DNA from: Empedobacter falsenii
GTDB taxonomy: Bacteria > Bacteroidota > Bacteroidia > Flavobacteriales > Weeksellaceae
Assembly (NCBI RefSeq): GCF_013488205.1
Contig: NZ_CP040908.1
Span: 2,271,876 to 2,335,875, forward strand
Direction: 5' to 3'
DNA length: 64,000 nucleotides
This document shows positions 50,767 to 59,468 of the stretch, in pieces. The position numbers and the translations under genes are program-made. Below the pieces are notes generated by a model. The model was not told where the DNA came from. It was given only the letters and a program-made list of their open reading frames with translations, and did no database searches. How positions within the stretch are numbered: the stretch's first letter is position 1; each line of letters starts with the position of its first letter.

Positions 50767-52218
50767 TTATATGTTTTTTAATTTATCTTCTAAAATTATT
50801 TCTGCATTAGGATTTTCCCTAATCATTTTCTTCGTTTGACGATTGTAACGAATCATCAAAAATATTGCCGAAGCCGTTAAACCAGTTCCTAAACCAATCC
50901 ACATTCCAAACGCGCGCATTTCGAAAACAATTGCTAATACTACACCAATCGGAATTGCGATTAACCAATATGATATAAATGTTAGAATTGAAGGAATTTT
51001 GACATCGGTCATTCCTCTCAAAGCACCTAATAATACCAATTGTACGCCATCAGACATTTGGAAAAGTGAGGCAATGATTAATAATGATGCAGCTAAGTTG
51101 ATAACATCTGGATTATCTAAATAAATTGTTGGTAATTGATAACGGAAAATAATGAATAAAATTCCGCACAAAATCATAAATGATAATACCATTAAAATAC
51201 AAGACCAACCTGCTTCTCTTAAAGTTTTGTAATCTTTTAAACCTAATTGATTTCCGATACGAACCGTTGCTGCAACTCCAATTCCTGTACACATCATAAA
51301 AGTTGTGGAAGCTAAATTTATCGCAATTTGATGCGCTGCTAAATTTACTTTTGCTAATTCTTGATCTGCGATAGAATTTGTAAATGTATAACCGCAAACA
51401 AAGGCTGCCAAAGAGAATGCACTCATTTCGAAGAAAGATGTTAATGCGGTTGGAATTCCAATTCCAGCAATTTTTCTAAAAATTACTTTCTGGAAATTAC
51501 TTGCTTTAAATTGAACTTCTTGTAAAACAGATTTCGTTTTCTTGAAATTAAATAAAACTATAATCAAGAAAATCATCATTACTGAACGTGCAACGAATGT
51601 TCCCCAAGCTGCACCAGCGACTTCTAAACGTGGGAATCCCCAGTTTCCATAAATCCAACCATAGTTTAACGTAATATTGACAACGTTACTTAAAATTGTC
51701 GCAATTGTAACGGGAATCGTTAATGATAAACCTTCTGATAATTGACGAAATGTTTGAAAAATCATCAATGGAATCATCGAAAATGTCATAATAGTTAGAT
51801 ACGGAATACATTTTTCTACCACATCAGCGGGTTGTCCCATGTAGAACATCAGCGGTTTTAGGAATGTAATCAATAAGAATAAACCGATTGATAAAGTAAT
51901 ATTCAAGACCAAACTGTGCGAAAAATAATTTGCAGCCATTTTTTTATCGCCTTTCGAATCTTCTGCCGCAATCAATGGTGACAGCGCAAAACTAAATCCA
52001 AAAGCAAATACTAAAACTGCAAAAAACAATGAATTTCCTAAAGAAGCTGCTGCTAGAGCTGTTTTACCCAAAACCTCATCTTCTATATTATCATATTTCC
52101 CACCTAAACCACCAACCATAATGTTATCAATAATGTTGACAGAAATTTGTCCCATTTGAGTAATCATTACAGGAAATGCTAATTTGATATTACGCCTTAA
52201 ATGCTCTTTTAATTCCAA
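50767..52218 (-). CDS. MATE-family efflux transporter
   Basis: The 483-residue protein has about twelve membrane helices in two homologous halves. MITQMGQISVNIIDNIMVGGLG (about 17-38) and PTALTSFFEMSAFSLAAFVCG (about 258-278) are the equivalent starts of the two halves, as in NorM-type MATE proteins. AHQIAINLASTTFMMCTGIGVAATVRIGNQLG in outline is the usual motif after helix 8. It exports cationic drugs using Na+ or H+. It has its own -7 box and is followed by the small acidic gene with 1-nt spacing. Confidence 0.92.
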   Translation of the reverse strand: MELKEHLRRNIKLAFPVMITQMGQISVNIIDNIMVGGLGGKYDNIEDEVLGKTALAAASLGNSLFFAVLVFAFGFSFALSPLIAAEDSKGDKKMAANYFSHSLVLNITLSIGLFLLITFLKPLMFYMGQPADVVEKCIPYLTIMTFSMIPLMIFQTFRQLSEGLSLTIPVTIATILSNVVNITLNYGWIYGNWGFPRLEVAGAAWGTFVARSVMMIFLIIVLFNFKKTKSVLQEVQFKASNFQKVIFRKIAGIGIPTALTSFFEMSAFSLAAFVCGYTFTNSIADQELAKVNLAAHQIAINLASTTFMMCTGIGVAATVRIGNQLGLKDYKTLREAGWSCILMVLSFMILCGILFIIFRYQLPTIYLDNPDVINLAASLLIIASLFQMSDGVQLVLLGALRGMTDVKIPSILTFISYWLIAIPIGVVLAIVFEMRAFGMWIGLGTGLTASAIFLMIRYNRQTKKMIRENPNAEIILEDKLKNI

Positions 52219-52239
52219 TTTATTTTCTATTTACGATTG

Positions 52240-52247
52240 CAAAGATA
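52240..52247 (-). promoter_or_regulatory. -7 box TATCTTTG of the MATE gene
   Basis: On the minus strand TATCTTTG matches TAnnTTTG, 21 nt before the ATG at 52218. No good -33 element is visible. Confidence 0.5.
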
Positions 52248-52305
52248 CAGCAAAGGTTTTGCTTCTACATTTAGAAATTGTGATGTAATTTAAAATTAAT
52301 CAATA

Positions 52306-52338
52306 AAAAAAGATCAAAATAAAATTTTGATCTTTTTT
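52306..52338 (-). terminator. terminator of the beta-helix protein operon
   Basis: A perfect 15-bp stem (AAAAAAGATCAAAAT / ATTTTGATCTTTTTT) with an AAA loop, 30 nt past the stop at 52368. Confidence 0.85.
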
Positions 52339-52367
52339 CTATATCAGTATATTTCATTTAAATCGTT

Positions 52368-54527
52368 TTACAACGAAACAGTTGTCAACATAGTGCTAAC
52401 CGTAAATGATTTTATTGTGCTTCCTTCAGTCACTGTTCCTCCCACAATATACCCACTTAGAGATTCTGTTCCTCCAGAAACTGAAGCCCCTTTACTAATC
52501 GTGTAATTTCCGTTTAAAATTAAAGGATCTGTGATTAAAATAGTAACTGAATTACCATTTCCATTAGAAGAAAAAGCAGGAACTCTATATGTTAAAATTC
52601 GCGTTCCAGTAGAACTTTTTAGATTAATGATTGTTGATATATTATTGGTTAAAGTTGTTGTGATTTTTATTGATCGCTGCGTACTTACATTCGTAGTAGG
52701 ATTACTCGTTGCTCCACCTGTTCCTATTATTGTACCTCCAGTTATTTTGAATGTATTATTATCACAATCAAAACCTTCTTCTGGTGATCTAGCTCCGTTT
52801 GAAACTGTAAACCCTCCATTTATAGTAAGCGTTCCATTACTATCAATCCCATCATTTCCTCTTGCTTTCACCCATGTATTTCCTCCATTAATTATTATAG
52901 CTGTAGCTGCATTAATTGCATCATCATAGGTTTCAATATTAATTATTCCATCATTAATTGTAAGAACTGCTTTACTTTCCAAGCCTTCTCCTCCATCTGC
53001 ATTTTGTGTTCCTTTTATTGTTATCGTTCCACTATTAACAGTTAAATTACCATCTGCTTTTACGGCTTTAGGATTTGCATAATCTGCATTATTACCAGAT
53101 CCTGATACAAGAAATCTTTCCCCAGATGTTGTAATATTTAGATTTAACAAAGAATTATCTTTATTCAACTCTCCTATTGTAATATTACCATCAGCCGAAA
53201 TTCCTTTTCCTCCATTACCAGTACTTGTAATTGTAATATTTCCTCCATTAAGATAAATATTAGTATCAGCTGTTATAGCAGTAGAAGCATAAGAATCTTT
53301 TATTCCGCTTTCATTTACATAAACGGCACCAGTCGCAGCAGTTTTAATGTTTATTGAACCTCCATTAATGATAATTTCTCCATCAGCAGAAATTCCTTTT
53401 CCTCCTTGAGAAGCAGCGGTTAGCGTGAAATCATACGTTCCTGAATTAATGGTAATATTTTTGTCTGATTTTAATACTGTTCCATACGATGGATCATATC
53501 CACTTCCAATTGCTTCAAGAATTACTTTACTACTTATAGATGCTGTAATATTTGCATCTGATATATTAATATTTTGATTCGATTTTATACCTTTTGAAGC
53601 CGCGCCTGAAACTGTTAAAACAATTGTCCCACCTGAAATATCAACATCTGCTGCTCCATTTTTTATTGCTTTTACATCATCTGAAGTCGAAACAATATCA
53701 ATATTTCCGTTAGAAATAGTTATTTTTCCATCTCCTGCATCAATTCCGTCACTTAAAGAATTTACTTTCAGATTTCCATCAATCATTGTAAAGCCTTCAG
53801 AATGTAATCCATCGCTAACAGCAGTTTCAACAACAATATTTCCATTATTTACAGTAATCAAAGAACTCGAATTTATTCCATGCTTTTTATATCCTTTGAT
53901 TGTTAAATTTCCTGTATTTTCAAAAATAAGCGCTCCATTACTTGTCACTACACCAGAATTACTTCCTCCAGTTCCATCTATTAAAGTATTTTTAGAATTT
54001 TGTTTTACATCAATAGTTGTTGTTTTCTTTCCACTAATCGAGACTGCAGCTCCGTTTGGATTTGTTAAATTCAAATTATTAAATACTAATTTTGAAGACA
54101 AATCAGTATTAAGCGAAAAAGATCCATTTGATGATGTTCCTATTAAATTATAAACCAAGTTTGTAATTCCAGCAATAGAAATCGCTGAAACCGTTCCTCC
54201 ATTTACAAAAATCACAACGCCTTTATCACTATAGGGATTAATAATTGTTGCATTTTCTAATCCATTATAAATCACAAAAATTTCTCTTTCATTTATAGGA
54301 TTAGTATCAAAGGAAATACTATCAATAAATGATTTCTGAATTTCAAAAGTTGATGCAATTGAAGATTCTTTGATATTAACAAATTGATTCGTTAATTTTA
54401 TACTATCAACTTTAGTAATTTCGGATTTGTAAATAGTATTTCCTGCATAATGAACATTTATATTATGCTGAGCTTTTACTCCAAATGGAATCAAAGCAAG
54501 AATAAAAATCAGTAAAAAACTTCTCAT
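52368..54527 (-). CDS. Cthe_2159/DUF4353-like beta-helix protein, secreted
   Basis: The 719-residue protein has a signal peptide (ends near GVKAQ). Its N-terminal module (about 22-75, NINVHYAGNTIY to SISF) is also in the 162-residue gene upstream. From about 110 to 600 it is a long run of short repeats (ITINSGT, ISADGEIIINGGSINI, ISADGNITIG) that suit a parallel beta-helix like Cthe_2159 (DUF4353), whose members bind acidic polysaccharides. No T9SS sorting domain is at its end. It overlaps the stop of the upstream gene by 4 nt, so translation is coupled. Confidence 0.75.
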   Translation of the reverse strand: MRSFLLIFILALIPFGVKAQHNINVHYAGNTIYKSEITKVDSIKLTNQFVNIKESSIASTFEIQKSFIDSISFDTNPINEREIFVIYNGLENATIINPYSDKGVVIFVNGGTVSAISIAGITNLVYNLIGTSSNGSFSLNTDLSSKLVFNNLNLTNPNGAAVSISGKKTTTIDVKQNSKNTLIDGTGGSNSGVVTSNGALIFENTGNLTIKGYKKHGINSSSLITVNNGNIVVETAVSDGLHSEGFTMIDGNLKVNSLSDGIDAGDGKITISNGNIDIVSTSDDVKAIKNGAADVDISGGTIVLTVSGAASKGIKSNQNINISDANITASISSKVILEAIGSGYDPSYGTVLKSDKNITINSGTYDFTLTAASQGGKGISADGEIIINGGSINIKTAATGAVYVNESGIKDSYASTAITADTNIYLNGGNITITSTGNGGKGISADGNITIGELNKDNSLLNLNITTSGERFLVSGSGNNADYANPKAVKADGNLTVNSGTITIKGTQNADGGEGLESKAVLTINDGIINIETYDDAINAATAIIINGGNTWVKARGNDGIDSNGTLTINGGFTVSNGARSPEEGFDCDNNTFKITGGTIIGTGGATSNPTTNVSTQRSIKITTTLTNNISTIINLKSSTGTRILTYRVPAFSSNGNGNSVTILITDPLILNGNYTISKGASVSGGTESLSGYIVGGTVTEGSTIKSFTVSTMLTTVSL

Positions 54528-55012
54528 TTCTTTATTAATTTTAAAGTTGAACCATTCACTTTTATAAAATAAATCCCAGGTAATAAATTTGATACATTTA
54601 TATCTTCATTTTTTTTGTAGACTTTAGATAAGACTAATTGCCCCACCGAATTATAAATATTTAACGTAGATTTTGCTTCTTTAGAAGAAATTTTAAAATA
54701 ATTAGTTGCAGGATTTGGATAAATGATGATTTGTTCTCTATTCTGCTTAATATCTTCTACTGCTAGAGAATTTTTAAACGTAATCTTCGAAATAATTGAA
54801 ACTGGAATATTAATTTCAGTACTTTCAAGTGATGTTTTAATGATTAAATTATCATTTGAAAAAAATAATTTTCCAGAATCTTCAACAGCATATTGTTGCT
54901 GGGTTCCTGTATAGTAATTGATAACTATATTTGTTTGTGCGCAAGCATTATAACTTACAAACAAAAAAATCGCAAACAAGAACCTAATTAGAAATTTGTT
55001 ATTTAGTTTCAT
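54524..55012 (-). CDS. small T9SS sorting-domain protein, partner of the beta-helix gene
   Basis: The 162-residue product has a signal peptide (ends near NACAQ). A module of about 55 residues (NIVINYYTGTQQQY to SIISKITF) is homologous to the start of the next protein. It then carries a complete type A sorting domain (YPNPATNYFKISS, IYNSVGQLVLS, LLPGIYFIKV). Almost nothing lies between the module and the sorting domain. The downstream gene starts inside its last codons (4-nt overlap), giving one bicistronic message from the box at 55027-55034. Confidence 0.75.
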   Translation of the reverse strand: MKLNNKFLIRFLFAIFLFVSYNACAQTNIVINYYTGTQQQYAVEDSGKLFFSNDNLIIKTSLESTEINIPVSIISKITFKNSLAVEDIKQNREQIIIYPNPATNYFKISSKEAKSTLNIYNSVGQLVLSKVYKKNEDINVSNLLPGIYFIKVNGSTLKLIKK

Positions 55013-55026
55013 ATATAGTGTTTTAT

Positions 55027-55034
55027 CAAAACTA
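55027..55034 (-). promoter_or_regulatory. -7 box TAGTTTTG of the sorting-domain/beta-helix operon
   Basis: On the minus strand TAGTTTTG matches TAnnTTTG, 14 nt before the ATG at 55012. Upstream of it are two CGGTAAA copies (55065-55071 and 55086-55092), 21 bp apart, that might bind a regulator. Confidence 0.5.
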
Positions 55035-55064
55035 AAATTTCAATTATTCATTTCTAAATTTAAT

Positions 55065-55092
55065 CGGTAAACCGTTAAAATTTGTCGGTAAA
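55065..55092. promoter_or_regulatory. two CGGTAAA copies 21 bp apart
   Basis: CGGTAAA occurs at 55065-55071 and 55086-55092, two helical turns apart. They lie at about -40 to -70 of the leftward promoter and about 115-140 bp upstream of the rightward gene at 55204, so they might serve either. The site is a pattern only. Confidence 0.3.
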
Positions 55093-55203
55093 TATTTTTT
55101 TATAAAAGAACGTTAAATTCATTTTTTCTATTAAAAACTTCTAGATTTTCATTCTAAATTATCCTTATATTGCATCCTATACCACATCAAAAAAAATTTT
55201 AGT

Positions 55204-56169
55204 ATGACCCTACAAGAATTTAAAAATAGTTTAGATTTACCTTTAATCACTTCTCCTATGTTTCTTGTTTCTCGAACTGAATTAGTTGTAGAAGCATGTA
55301 AAAATGGAGTATGCGGAACTTTTCCTTCTTTGAATGGAAGAACTGCCGAAGATTTCGAACAAATGTTAATTGATATCACTTTTCAATTAAAACAATTTGA
55401 AAAAGAAACAGGTAAAAAAGCAGCTCCATTTGGAGTGAATTTAATCGTTAACAAAACAAATCCTCGTCTCGAAGGTGATTTAGCTTTATGTGCAAAATAT
55501 AAAGTACCGCTTATTATTACGTCACTTGGTGCTGTAAAACAAGTTGTAGATGCAGTTCATAGTTATGGAGGTTTGGTTTTTCATGATGTGATCAAAAAAC
55601 GTCATGCAGAAAAAGCTGCCGAAGCTGGTGTAGACGGAATTATTGCTGTAGCTTCTGGTGCTGGTGGACATGCTGGTACGGCTAATCCTTTTGCTTTGAT
55701 TGATGACATTCGTACTTTTTATGATGGTTGTTTAATTTTAGCAGGTGCGATGAACAACGGAAATGATATCTTAGCAGCCGAAAATATGGGTGCTGATTTT
55801 GCATACATCGGAACTCGTTTTATTGCGACAAAAGAAGCGTCTGCTGATCAAGATTATAAAACAATGTTAGTCGATTCTACTTTCGAAGATGTGATTTATA
55901 CAGATGGAATTTCTGGTGTAAATGCAAATTTCTTGAAACCAAGTATTATTCATTCTGGAATTGATTTAGACGAAAAGAAAGAAGAAGATTTTTCGAAATT
56001 AATTGGAGGAGATGGACATAAAGCATGGAAAGACATTTGGTCTGCTGGACACGGAGTTTCTGGAATTCATGATATTATTTCAACCGAAGAATTAATCAAT
56101 CGAATGAAAAATGAATATAAATGTGCATTAGAACAAAATGTGCAGAAATTAAATAATTTGAAATTTTAA
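55204..56169 (+). CDS. nitronate monooxygenase / flavin-dependent oxidoreductase
   Basis: The 321-residue protein has the TIM-barrel pattern of the nitronate monooxygenase family. ITSPMFLVSR (near 17-26) is the N-terminal strand, FGVNLIVN near 76-83, VDGIIAVASGAGGHAGTANPFALI near 140-163 the FMN-phosphate region and ADFAYIGTRFIATKEA near 197-212. It likely uses FMN to oxidise alkyl nitronates or a related small molecule; the substrate is uncertain. It lies 8 nt before the thioesterase gene and is probably co-transcribed with it. It is cytoplasmic. Confidence 0.85.
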   Translation: MTLQEFKNSLDLPLITSPMFLVSRTELVVEACKNGVCGTFPSLNGRTAEDFEQMLIDITFQLKQFEKETGKKAAPFGVNLIVNKTNPRLEGDLALCAKYKVPLIITSLGAVKQVVDAVHSYGGLVFHDVIKKRHAEKAAEAGVDGIIAVASGAGGHAGTANPFALIDDIRTFYDGCLILAGAMNNGNDILAAENMGADFAYIGTRFIATKEASADQDYKTMLVDSTFEDVIYTDGISGVNANFLKPSIIHSGIDLDEKKEEDFSKLIGGDGHKAWKDIWSAGHGVSGIHDIISTEELINRMKNEYKCALEQNVQKLNNLKF

Positions 56170-56177
56170 ACTTAATA

Positions 56178-57047
56178 ATGAAAACTACTCAAGAACTCAT
56201 CGAATTAATTTCTCTCAAAAAACTAGAAGAAAATTTATTCGAAGGGAAAAGTTCTTTTATGGGAAGTCCAAATGTTTTTGGAGGTCAAGTTGTAAGCCAA
56301 GCTTTACACGCGGCGTATCAAACTGTTCCTACAGATCGTTTTTGTCATTCCCTTCACTCCTACTTTATTTTACCTGGACATTTAGAAAAACCTATCTATT
56401 TTGAAGTAGCAAATCTTCGTGATGGAGGAAGTTTTAGTACGCGTGTTGTTACAGCAAAGCAAGACAGTGTGCCTATTTTTGTAATGGCTTGTTCATTTCA
56501 GTTAAAGCAAGAAGGTTACGAACATCAAGAAGAAATGCCTGTTGTAACACCTCCAGAAGAATTAATGAGCTGGAATGATGTAGCAGAGCAATTTGGTTCG
56601 GTTTTACCAAAATCAATTATGCGATTTGTCTTAGCAGAACGTCCATTAGATTTCAAACCTGTTGAATTTGTCAATCCTTTTGATAAAAAAGATTATCCTA
56701 ATTTCAGTAATGTTTGGTTAACTTTTAATGATGCTCCAGAGGGGTTACCTTTACCTATTATTCAGCAATTAATTGCTTATAGCTCTGATTACAATTTGTT
56801 ATCAACAGCGATAAAACCACATGCTTCTAAAGCTCATTTTGGAAATACGCAAATGGCAAGTTTAGATCATTCGATTTGGTTTCACAGAGAACCAAATTTG
56901 CATGATTGGATATTAGTTAATGTTGAATCTCCAAGTGCAAATGACACAAGAGGTTTTACAAGAGGAAATTTATTCAATCGTTCTGGTGAACTAATTTGTA
57001 GTGTTGCACAAGAAGGTTTAATCAGACCAATCATTAAAGATAAATAA
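56178..57047 (+). CDS. tesB: acyl-CoA thioesterase II
   Basis: The 289-residue double-hotdog enzyme hydrolyses acyl-CoA. SPNVFGGQVVSQALHAAYQTV (about 29-49) is the conserved beginning of the first hotdog. HSYFILPGHLEKPIYFEV (about 60-77), FSTRVVTAKQ near 88-97 and the second hotdog with MASLDHSIWFHR (about 228-239) and NDTRGFTRGNLFNRSGELICSVAQEGLIR match TesB. It follows the nitronate monooxygenase-like gene by 8 nt and ends at a perfect terminator. It is cytoplasmic and of normal length. Confidence 0.93.
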   Translation: MKTTQELIELISLKKLEENLFEGKSSFMGSPNVFGGQVVSQALHAAYQTVPTDRFCHSLHSYFILPGHLEKPIYFEVANLRDGGSFSTRVVTAKQDSVPIFVMACSFQLKQEGYEHQEEMPVVTPPEELMSWNDVAEQFGSVLPKSIMRFVLAERPLDFKPVEFVNPFDKKDYPNFSNVWLTFNDAPEGLPLPIIQQLIAYSSDYNLLSTAIKPHASKAHFGNTQMASLDHSIWFHREPNLHDWILVNVESPSANDTRGFTRGNLFNRSGELICSVAQEGLIRPIIKDK

Positions 57048-57049
57048 CG

Positions 57050-57079
57050 AAAAAAGCTAACCAATTGGTTAGCTTTTTT
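57050..57079. terminator. terminator after tesB
   Basis: A perfect 30-nt palindrome (AAAAAAGCTAACCAA and complement) with T-run, just after the tesB stop. Confidence 0.85.
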
Positions 57080-57131
57080 ATTTAAATCTATTTTTTAATT
57101 TGATTTTACTATCTTTAATAAAACAATTAAA

Positions 57132-57395
57132 ATGAACAAAGAAAAATCTTTGAGCGAATTATCATTAGAAGAATTAAATGAAAAAAGAAAAAAAGTTAAC
57201 AAACTAAATCTTAGCATTCAAATCCCATTATTACTTATAGCAGTCATTCTATTAATTCTGAAAATGACAAACAAATATGATATCAATGTAACATTCGTTA
57301 TTTTATTATCATGTTCTGTAACTTTTATTCCTCTTATAACAGATTTAGCGAAAATAAACGCAGAAATAAATACTAGAAAAAAAGAGAATCAATGA
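57132..57395 (+). CDS. small membrane protein with two spans
   Basis: The 87-residue product begins with a charged helix (residues 1-25, SLEELNEKRKKVNK) and continues with two hydrophobic segments (about 28-44 and 53-70). It ends with another charged helix (LAKINAEINTRKK). No family is recognisable. The final codons overlap the next, convergent MFS gene by 7 nt. A hairpin within the end (AAAAGAGA/TCTCTTTT at 57380-57404) may terminate it. Function is unknown. Confidence 0.55.
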   Translation: MNKEKSLSELSLEELNEKRKKVNKLNLSIQIPLLLIAVILLILKMTNKYDINVTFVILLSCSVTFIPLITDLAKINAEINTRKKENQ

Positions 57396-57404
57396 CTCTC
57401 TTTT
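57380..57404 (+). terminator. terminator overlapping the ends of convergent genes
   Basis: AAAAGAGA (57380-57387) pairs with TCTCTTTT (57397-57404), followed by CTCTTTTT. It lies across the 3' ends of both the small membrane protein gene and the second MFS gene. Confidence 0.5.
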
Positions 57405-58975
57405 CTCTTTTTCCTAAGATGTAAAACGTTTTTGATTGGATTATAAATCATAATAAAAACCATCATTACAATTCCGAAATAAAATAAAGTTCTAAAAATT
57501 TGAATATCTGCAATCAACAAGGCTTGGTTATACAATTGAGATTTCAGATTACTTGCTGTCAAACTGATAGATTCATTTACTAAATGAGTTGTATTGTGTT
57601 TATTGAATAGATTATTCCATTGTTCTTGAAAAATCGTATTGGTAATATCTAAATTTTTCGTCATCAAAAATTGATGTTTAGTCGTCAAGAAAAGAATTGC
57701 ATTTTGCATAATCGAAAAACTAATTGTCGACGACCAATAACGCATTGCAACTGCTGCTTGCATGGTATTCATAGAAAAATTAGCATGTACAGAACATACC
57801 ATATATTGCAAAATTGGCGCAAACAACATTCCTTGTCCCATTCCTTCCATCAACAATGGCGGAATAACTGCATTCGGACGAGTATCTGGAACCAAAATGT
57901 AACTAAACCACAACATAGCAAACGTTAAACAAAAAAAACCTCCAAAAAACACATACTTATATTGCGTTTGAAATTGTGTAATGATGTAATAAGCAAACAA
58001 TGCTCCGATATAAATTCCGGCACAATTATAATATTGTATTTGCAAAACAAACTCCCAATTCCATTTCCAAACAACATTCATAACTTGATAAATGTTACTC
58101 ATACTCGATTTGAAAATATAAAATGTAAAAAACAACAACATACCTACAATAACTCTTTCGGAACGAAGAATCTCGAAATGAAAAATCGGTTTTTTAGACG
58201 TTAATTGTTGCAAAATAAATAAGCCTGAAAAAATAAACATTGCAGCAAACGCAATAACGATATAAAGCGATTCGAACCAATAATATCTTTTACCATAAAT
58301 CAATAAAAAAGCTCCTGCTATTAATGACATCATCATCAAAAAATAACCCGCCAAATTTAACTGATACAATGGTTTTTTGGGATACAATCTACCATGACTA
58401 AAGAGAAAAACATAAATCAATAATGATAAAACATGAAAAAAGATGACAGTATAAATCACCATATTGAAATTATAATTTTCGATGGCAAATTTTACAATAG
58501 AAGTCGTGTATTTATCAGCCGTCATCATAAATCCATACAAAAAAGTATTTCCTAATAATCGTCCATATTCGCCTTTTATACGCGACATAATTAGCGGAAC
58601 AATAATACATCCTTCGAGATAAGATGTTGTCCCTTGTATCACACGAAGTAAATAAATCAATTGCGTATTTGTTGTCAACGAAATTATTAACATTAATACA
58701 ATATTGATAATAGTCATAGACAATAAATAAGAACGAATATTAAAGAACTGAAAAAGCCGTTCGTTAATAAAAAGTCCACAAACAATTGTAGCGTAAGCCA
58801 AAGAAAAAATGAATTGTAAATCGTCTACATCAACATCTAGAAATGAAGCTGTAAATATACTATTCATATTGAAAAGTGAGAGAATCATCACATGCGGAAT
58901 CAACGCGGCAATGAGAATTGGAAGCACCAATTTTTCTGGTATCCATTTCTTGAAAATGGGATGTTGATTGTGCAT
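57389..58975 (-). CDS. DHA2-type MFS transporter (EmrB-like), second copy
   Basis: The 528-residue protein has about fourteen membrane helices, the DHA2 topology. The N-terminus KWIPEKLVLPILIAALIPH and the first periplasmic loop containing FNMNSIFTASFLDVDVDDLQF closely resemble the neighbour at 59469-61031; by eye the two are clearly over half identical. It probably exports drugs or lipids with the HlyD and TolC proteins encoded upstream. A terminator follows the first copy and a separate promoter (59252-59259) drives this one. It overlaps the small convergent gene by 7 nt. Confidence 0.85.
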   Translation of the reverse strand: MHNQHPIFKKWIPEKLVLPILIAALIPHVMILSLFNMNSIFTASFLDVDVDDLQFIFSLAYATIVCGLFINERLFQFFNIRSYLLSMTIINIVLMLIISLTTNTQLIYLLRVIQGTTSYLEGCIIVPLIMSRIKGEYGRLLGNTFLYGFMMTADKYTTSIVKFAIENYNFNMVIYTVIFFHVLSLLIYVFLFSHGRLYPKKPLYQLNLAGYFLMMMSLIAGAFLLIYGKRYYWFESLYIVIAFAAMFIFSGLFILQQLTSKKPIFHFEILRSERVIVGMLLFFTFYIFKSSMSNIYQVMNVVWKWNWEFVLQIQYYNCAGIYIGALFAYYIITQFQTQYKYVFFGGFFCLTFAMLWFSYILVPDTRPNAVIPPLLMEGMGQGMLFAPILQYMVCSVHANFSMNTMQAAVAMRYWSSTISFSIMQNAILFLTTKHQFLMTKNLDITNTIFQEQWNNLFNKHNTTHLVNESISLTASNLKSQLYNQALLIADIQIFRTLFYFGIVMMVFIMIYNPIKNVLHLRKKRKESH

Positions 58976-59251
58976 TGAGTTATTTATTCAATTTTACAAT
59001 CAAGTTCAAAACATTCATTCGAAAGTTTGTCTAATTAAAAATATTTTATTGATTTCGTGATTATCTTACCTAAAAAGTAAAAAAAGGAAGCTGCCTGAGA
59101 AAAGTCAAAAGGCTAAAATGTGATTCTGAATAATAAATCGTTAAAATACGATGATTCATTTTTATAAAAATATAAAAAATTTAAAATCAATAAAATACAA
59201 CTAACATTTATTAAAACAATTAATCATTTTTCGTTTGATTTATTTTGATGG

Positions 59252-59259
59252 CAAAAGTA
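59252..59259 (-). promoter_or_regulatory. -7 box TACTTTTG of the second MFS gene
   Basis: On the minus strand TACTTTTG matches TAnnTTTG. A TTG about 18 nt upstream could serve as -33. The predicted leader before 58975 is about 275 nt, unusually long for this window. Confidence 0.5.
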
Positions 59260-59398
59260 AGTGCTAGCGCATAAAAACAAGTTGATTATTTGAGAATAAA
59301 ATTTGTTCATTTAAGCCATTTTCAAATTTAAAAAACTTTAAAACACCTCCTTTTTACAAGATAATTTTGATAAAACATTCATTTTTAAAATTTGTCAT

Positions 59399-59435
59399 AA
59401 AAAAAACGTACTTGATTCTATTAAATCAAATACGT
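59399..59435 (-). terminator. terminator of the efflux operon after the first MFS copy
   Basis: ACGTACTTGATT (59406-59417) pairs with AATCAAATACGT (59424-59435); the single mismatch is a G-U wobble only on the minus strand. A U-run follows leftward. It lies 34 nt past the stop at 59469. Confidence 0.75.
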
Positions 59436-59468
59436 CAATTAAATAAAAAATAATTTATAAAACTTATT

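Larger units (their letters stand above)
58976..59468. other. gene-free region between the two MFS genes
   Basis: Almost 500 bp. It holds the terminator of the first MFS copy (59399-59435), a -7 box for the second copy (59252-59259) with a leader near 275 nt, and a sequence at 59085-59113 resembling an IS end (GGAAGCTGCCTGAG in outline). The remainder is AT-rich and I see no gene. Confidence 0.55.

Noticed and set aside
52531-52929. 132-residue frame opposite the beta-helix gene
   Set aside because: It is a mirror of the repetitive Gly/Asn-rich beta-helix, giving valine- and proline-rich sequence without independent support.
53000-54200. Repetitive DNA that might be a CRISPR array or a DNA repeat
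   Set aside because: The periodicity is at protein level (beta-helix turns) with variable spacing and no identical direct repeats.
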